DNA from: Epinephelus fuscoguttatus
Lineage: Eukaryota > Chordata > Actinopteri > Perciformes > Serranidae
Direction: 5' to 3'
NCBI RefSeq assembly: GCF_011397635.1
Contig: NC_064761.1
Coordinates: 41,566,143 to 41,630,142, forward strand
Length of the DNA: 64,000 bases
A program made the position numbers and the translations under genes. Shown one piece after another: positions 58,112 through 64,000 of the stretch (within the stretch, counting starts at the first letter, position 1; each line of letters begins with the position of its first letter). The notes under the pieces are model-generated. The model saw only the letters and a program-made list of their open reading frames with translations, had not been told where the DNA came from and ran no database searches.

Positions 58112-60105
58112 AGGGGCTTTGAGGACGCAGAGGAGCCTCAGAGGAGTGATCACATGATGACTCCCAACAGAAAACCGTTTTTGCATGATAGGTTCTCACA
58201 CTGTAAACATTGACCTGTTAAAGCTGAGAGCTAGTCTGCTAAGCTAGTTTAGGCTCATGTCGTCAGAACATCTGAGTGAAAAGTGTGGCGTCCCTAAAAC
58301 TATCTAGCATAAATCAGTATCTACAAAGTGTCTCTGCCTGAGCGCAGAGTGAAAAGAAGCAGCATTTTTACCATCACCTACACCCTGTCCTGTCACCTAC
58401 ACCCTGTTTTATTCAGGTAAAACTTCCACCCGCCCCCCCACATACACACACAATCAACAACCAACAGTTACATTCCTACAATCCTTTGTCACAACACACA
58501 GAGGACATTTTCCCTGTATTATTTTGGGTCTAATGGGGATGAAGAAGCCCTGTTGCACTCCTACAGCGACACTACTTGACCAAAGGAGACACTAGTTTGG
58601 TGTCACGGTGAGGACAGGTGGAGTTAACCCACGTGTCAGAGGTGGGGAGGGGAGGAGAGATCGGGAGGTTAAGGCACTTCAAGTCTCCCGATGATTGGGG
58701 GCACGGATGATGGATGCACAGGCGTTGTCCTCGTGTCAAACTAGAGCTACATTTGGGTTCAGCTCCTCTGTGTGTGTTTCCAAAGGGAGACAAACGCAAA
58801 AAAGGCAAAGCAAAAGAAAAAAAACCTGATAAAGCAGAGGTAACAGTGAGGCGAGGAGGACTTGTTGTTTGCGAGCAAAGTGAATGAGTGACACACACTT
58901 GCATGTTTTTCACAAGTTCTATCGTCATGTATGTGTGTGTGTGTGTGTGTGTGTGTAACCTTGGCACCTAAAAATAAAACATGCTCCTGAGCTCCCCCTC
59001 AGTCGGCACTGACGGCCCACCGCGACTGATCCGTGCACTTCCAGATCAGCTTTTCTTGCATAAGGCTTGAGTCCCTAAACATCCTCTACATTATTCAATT
59101 CATCCAGAGTCAAAGAAAAAGTGGCAAAGAAAATAAAACACAGCGATGAAGAGAATAAAAATCCAGCACACGAGGCTGCCTGACAGCGACAAGAAGTAGA
59201 GTCGAGGGCGAGTGCTGACCATGGCACTGCTTGCTTCAGATTGCTGCGGGCCGGGACTTGTCCTGTTTATGGGACAGGGCCTGCCCTGTACTGCGTCCCC
59301 GTGGCTACACTGCGGTCACCAGGGCGAAAGTTAAAGTCACAGGCAGAGTGGCTTGCTATCAGGGCTTCCATGTGTCTGCATAAGTGGCACTGAAAATATA
59401 AAAGCAAAAGAAGAAGAGGACGCGCTGGCGAGGAGGCTCTAGAGGAACTGACCAGTGCTGCTGTACGTCACAATAGACTGGGCTGGACTATAAAGTGCAT
59501 ACTTAACCCCACCCCTCCCAAGTGCTCGTGTGTGGAGGTGTTCCTGTACAAGTGCACACGTGTGTGTGAGTTCCTCTAGAGCGGCTAACGTGACCTCTCA
59601 CTATTTGCATGGCTGTGGAGAAGAGCACAGGAGACTTTAAAATATTATCTTACACTGGAAATTACATCTATGGAACAAATCTTTACAATATGAATATGTC
59701 TATGTAGATACATTGGCAAATATGAGCAGAAAATTGTTAAAACACAACCCAAACCCATCCTCCACCTTGCTGTCATTCTGAGTGAATGAATGAATAAAAG
59801 GATAAACTGAAGTCATCCGTGATTGAGGAAGGTTTTTTTTTTTCCTGTACTTCCCACCGTAATCAACTCTGCTGCCCTTAATGATAATGCATCTCCATCA
59901 TCGCCTTGGCTGCTCTGAAAGGAAGTAATTTATGATTTATTCATAGCTCCTTCGTTGCCATAGCGACCAAGAGAATAAGTGTTCTGATTGGCTTGTTGTG
60001 GAGTCCTAAATGTCCTGACCAATCAGAGGCAAAGTGCAGCCCTTTCAGTCGGCTGCCCGGAGCTGTGCCGCCTCTCCTTCGGAAGAATCCTGCTGGCTGG
60101 AGGAG
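57481..60105 (-). other. usp24: Probable 3' UTR of usp24
   Basis: Largely free of recognised transposons, unlike the rest of the window, and lying between the usp24 stop and a poly-A signal. It holds (GGGGA)n at 57889-57911, (TG)n at 58062-58111 and (TG)n at 58927-58955. Human USP24 also has a long 3' UTR. Inferred from position only. Confidence 0.45.
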
Positions 60106-62428
60106 CTAGGGGTCAACATCCTCTAGATCGCTCTTTGAATCGCCGAGCATCATGGGAGACTCCGACCCCTGGGAGAGACACACACAATAGTAATAGCTGT
60201 TAACATGAGCACTCTGACATTTGGGGGTTTCAGGAGGAAAAAGAGCAAATGGTGAAACATTTCTGTGCTCAGCAGTGACAGAGGGATTATGACTTCTATA
60301 CAGCGCACTGATTATCCAGAACAAGTCTGACGGTCTTGTGCTGTGTGGGCATCCTGTCAGGCACAGCAGGAGTCAGAGAAGAATGGAGCAGTTTTTAAAT
60401 CCACTGCTAATAACAGCCGTGGGAGGTAACAAACTGCCTTCACAGCTTCTGACAGAAGCTGCTGAGATGTTCCATTTTTGCTCCATTCTTCTCTTTTTTG
60501 GCTGCGCGAACAGAGCATGAGTCACACAAGACGCCTGCTGCGCTGGGGGGCTACCTGTCGGAGGCTGCGGTCAGCGTTCTCATTCGCCGGGCTGCCGTCA
60601 GAGCCGTTGCTGCTGCCAGACTGCTCCTTCTCGTTTAGCAGTGCTGTGGCGTAGGCCAAAGTATCCTGTGGAGTTTTATAAACACACAATGAAACGTAGT
60701 GAGTTGAGAGGAGATGAGAAAAATAAACATTAAATACAAGTGACAGTGTGCGTTTGTGTCGAACTAGAGGGGGTCATATCACGCTGATCAACACTTTCTA
60801 TGTGTGTGTACCTGTGCAGAGATGGTGCGCTGGAAGGTTTTGTTGGTGGATGTCTCATTGGAGACGTTGCTCTGTGGCGTCCAGTAATGCTCTGTCATCT
60901 GAGGGAAGAGTGCAGAAACACAATGAGCGAACAGGATCATCACAAAGTATTTCATCACAGTGTTTAAAATGAATTCATCCAGTGCGTTCTGGTGTTTCTA
61001 CACACGTGTGTTGAAACTTGCCTTTTTCTGCAGCCACTGTACGGCCCAGCTCCAGTGACCTGACAAGTCCTTGAAGTAATCCTTGGCTGGAGAACACCTG
61101 GTGGAAAAACAACAGGAGGCTCAGAATTATGTCGAACAATTTGTCTGTCAAAAAAAAAAAAAAAAATCATTGAAGTATCATCATGCACAACAAAGTACAT
61201 CTAAGGAGAATTATTACTCCTGCACAACTCTTTACTCTGACCCTTAAATGAACTCACTTCTGGGCCAACGTGACCAGGAACTTCACACACTGGTAGCAGC
61301 GTCTGCTGTCCACATTGTTGCTCTGGTGCATCAAAGCTGAGAAGAAAAAGCTCTCAGTTAGGTTTTTATACCTTCAATAAATCCATGCAAACAAACTGAT
61401 GCTGCTGCCAAGAAGCATGGCAGACTACCAACAATGTTGATAAGAGAAATATTACATTGTAGAAGGCTGATTTGCTGCCAGCTGTAGGCATTAGAGCAGA
61501 ACAACAAAAGCACTGTGACATACCCAGAAGGCCTTTCTCTGACTCAAAAGCGTACTTGAGTCTCTGGGTTTGCAGATGGTCTTCCATTACCTGATGTTAA
61601 AGATTTAACTGATGTTAGAAAATCTGATAACAGCAATCAGATGTCATATAGTGACAGATTAAAGGGTGAAGGGTCACAGAGTTAACTGGTGTCACTCACC
61701 AGCAGCTCCTGCAGCATCTGAAAAATGTTCTTCAGTTCATGAGGTGGAGCCGTCTCCAGCTGGGCCTGCGAGACACAAAGTATTTAGATCATTTTAAAAC
61801 AAAGAACACTCATAATCAACTAAAAATCTGTCAGCACTGGTCATTGTCTCTTTGTGGTTTTGTGAAGCTTCTTTTACCTTGAGCAGCTGCAGCACACCCA
61901 GAGAGAAGGGCTCGTTACAGTACGCAATGTAGGTCACCATCTCTATCAGGAGGGACAGCGGACCTGACAGCTCACGCATGGCAAACATCACCTGTAAATG
62001 AAAAACATCGAAGATGTTCTGAGCTTATTTCATATTTGTATGAGTATCTTAACGACTGTTGGTGTCATTAGTCTGAAAAAGTTTAAAACCCAAGTTGTCG
62101 GTTTGTTACCTCTAGAAGGTAGGACTGCCCCTCTGGAGTGAAGAGTGAGGCCAGGATGTCGGTGTGTAGTGGGAGGAGTGGGCTGGAGGACGGGACACAG
62201 CTCACACGCAGTTTAAACCCTGCAGGAGCTACACGGGAGAACAGGTGAGAATTAAAAAGGATCAGACTGAGAGCTGGAGTGTACAAAAGCATCAACCCTG
62301 TGAACGTCAAGAAGAAGTGTCTCACTCTGCATCCGCTGGGAGTTGAGGTCAGTGTGCAGCGTGATGAGCGCCAGAGTGTTGTGGAGGTGAAGGAACTCCC
62401 GAGCCTGAGCTGGACTCCACCGCCGGTT
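60106..62428 (-). CDS. usp24: Ubiquitin-specific protease 24, C-terminal ten exons
   Basis: Very large deubiquitinase (human about 2620 residues). This is its C-terminal 294 residues, downstream of the catalytic USP domain, which lies off the right edge. Coding exons in transcript order: 62326-62428, 62110-62228, 61878-61991, 61700-61765, 61524-61590, 61258-61336, 61022-61097, 60812-60898, 60555-60665, 60106-60168. Phases agree throughout. Conserved strings include FKLRVSCVPSSSPLLPLHTD, MVTYIAYCNEPFSLGVLQLL, MEDHLQTQRLKYAFESEKGL, MHQSNNVDSRRCYQCVKFLV and HWSWAVQWLQKK, with an acidic end SDLEDVDP. The intron after the KK exon uses a GC donor (AAG|GCAAGT) with a normal AG acceptor. No breaks are seen. 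Confidence 0.98.
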
Positions 62429-62870
62429 CTGTGGAGACACACAGATGAATATCTGAATAAACTGCACTCAAAATAAACAGCACTACATAATAACAAGCTC
62501 ATCGTTGGTGCATTCCCAGAACGTGAATGTGCCATTGACCAACACAAACCTGGTCTAAAGTCAACAGTGCAGTATTTTCCTGCTATTTAAAGGGCGCATT
62601 ATTCTAATAGTAAGCTGCCACTACATATGCAGGTACACAACAGACGTACACTCTGCTAGTTACACACACACAGGGTCGTGCAGATGGGTTGTGGGTGGGT
62701 GATATAATACATCATTAATGAGGAAAATATGAATGTGAACATAGCAGAGATCAGAGCAGAGCTGCTCTCCGGCTCCCCATTAAGAGGAACACTGTACATC
62801 TTATGCAACAGGAACATTGTAACTTCACTAATTCAGATGCTGAAAGTTTGGTTCTGTTTCTGTTGAGTTT
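62429..62870. other. usp24 upstream intron, nothing recognised
   Basis: No further usp24 exon was found between 62429 and the right edge; this first part shows no known repeat. Confidence 0.5.
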
Positions 62871-62879
62871 ATAACAGGG

Positions 62880-63780
62880 ATCGTGTTAACCGGACAATCT
62901 CGGTCACTGACCGTTTTTTTACAACAATGACCAGAAAATCTGAAGGCTGTCGGTCATTTTGATCGGTTGCAATTACCATCCCTGCCCACTTGGCGGCGGA
63001 GTGCACAGTACTGCAGAGAAAAAGTCATTCATCTGCTTCATGTAGCGTTGTTGACATCACGCCCTGGACACACCGGACGCGGAGCCGAAGCGCAGCGCCC
63101 AGCAGCGGAGGCAGTTTTCAGTCAGCGCCCATGTTAACCTATCTGACTGTCCACACAGGCTGCTGAGCAGAGTGGAGCAGAGCAGAGCGCCCGCGGAGGC
63201 AGCGCTTCAGTTCGGCGTCTGGTCTATTTTTCACACGAGCCGCGAGCGCTTCTGTCAAGCTGGATCGAGCGGATCATACCAAACAGGAAGTCGGACACAG
63301 AAAAGACGAGAGAATCCGGCCAATTTTCAAAATAAAATAACAACAGCACGCACTGAGGAACGTGAGGAGAAAATACCGTGTTTATAATTTAGAATAACAC
63401 AACAGTGCATAACCAAACACATTTTTCAATACCATAATCACTTCATAACAATTTTGATTTTGTGTCACCGAGACTACAGGCATAACTACATAACGCCCTG
63501 GACACACCAGATGCGTTAGTGACGCGTTAGTGCCGTCCAGTGTGTCCAGGGCGAAGCCTAAGGGCACGGGTGTGTGGATGTCTGTTCATCTTTTCGTTCA
63601 TGTCCTTATTAATGCACACTTTATAACTTGCTTGTTGGATTTATTAAAAACGAACGAATGAAAACTAAATGTCTTTGAATATCTTTGTTAACGAAAATTA
63701 AAATGACCAGTAAAAATAGATTATGACCGGATTTTTATGGCCCTGTTGGTCAAAATGACCGGCGACGAAAAAGTCTAGTG
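62880..63780. mobile_element. Degraded element with GACCGG-rich ends in a usp24 intron
   Basis: Left block CACTGACCGTTTTTTTACAA / TGACCAGAAAATC and right block AAAATGACCAGTAAAAATAG / GTCAAAATGACCGGCGACG are inverted-repeat-like. Interrupted by the element at 63059-63553. Family not assigned. Confidence 0.35.
63059..63553. mobile_element. Non-autonomous element with CGCCCTGGACACAC ends
   Basis: Left end CGCCCTGGACACACCGGACG and right end GTGTGTCCAGGGCG. A second inward-facing CGCCCTGGACACACCAGATG lies at 63494, only 60 bases from the right end, so the right side may be two nested or partial copies. Confidence 0.5.
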
Positions 63781-64000
63781 CAACATCTAGTGGTTTACAT
63801 CTACAGTTTTTTAGTTTTGCTGCTTAAATGTCGCAAGATATTTGCTGCCGTGACATTACTGCCCTTGCTGTATTGATCTCTCTGCAACAACTCTCTGTAC
63901 GTGTACGTCTGGTCTGTTCAAAACTTTTCAGACTTATTTTGTGGCTGAATATAATTTGTATCTTTTTAAAATATGACTGAGGATAGTGACAGTGAGATAC

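Noticed and set aside
57797-58186. Small open frames in the usp24 3' region
   Set aside because: Made of GGGGA and TG repeats; no homology.
1-64000. CRISPR arrays, operons, riboswitches, tRNA or rRNA genes
   Set aside because: This is eukaryotic nuclear DNA. The spaced repeats are microsatellites or transposon arms, and no RNA-gene secondary-structure signature was recognised.

Overview
This is a stretch of vertebrate nuclear DNA, almost certainly from a teleost fish. Coding sequence is split into short exons with GT-AG introns. Long (CA)n/(GT)n tracts recur, and introns and intergenic space are full of fish-type DNA transposons (hAT, Harbinger-like, Tc1, TTAA-flanked elements) and LINE pieces. 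Species cannot be fixed from the sequence.

Gene order and orientation match the human 1p32 block DHCR24(-) - TMEM61(+) - BSND(+) - PCSK9(+) - USP24(-), with two TMEM61-like genes instead of one. From left to right: dhcr24 on the minus strand (exons 1-6 present, the rest lies off the left edge); a TMEM61-like gene at 15.9-20.0 kb; about 10 kb of repeat-rich intergenic DNA; a second TMEM61-like gene at 30.7-37.4 kb; bsnd (barttin) at 38.9-40.3 kb; a complete 12-exon pcsk9 at 43.3-52.7 kb; and the last ten coding exons of usp24 on the minus strand at 60.1-62.4 kb, with its upstream exons off the right edge.

Dhcr24 makes cholesterol (sterol delta-24 reduction) and PCSK9 controls LDL-receptor turnover. 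Both families are SREBP-2 targets, and both genes here carry recognisable SRE-like promoter elements. Barttin is the ClC-K chloride-channel subunit. The two TMEM61-like genes share its plan of two membrane helices plus a cytosolic tail, and both tails carry a PPxY motif. Usp24 is a large deubiquitinase. Apart from the shared sterol regulation of dhcr24 and pcsk9, these genes look like an inherited syntenic block and not a functional operon.

The rest is mostly transposon archaeology: nested insertions with readable target-site duplications, long foldback repeats, diverged tandem duplications, and one pcsk9 intron made almost wholly of a transposon. I see no RNA genes, CRISPR arrays or other prokaryotic features, and no convincing unknown multi-gene system. 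The least familiar host signal is the pair of TMEM61-like paralogues.
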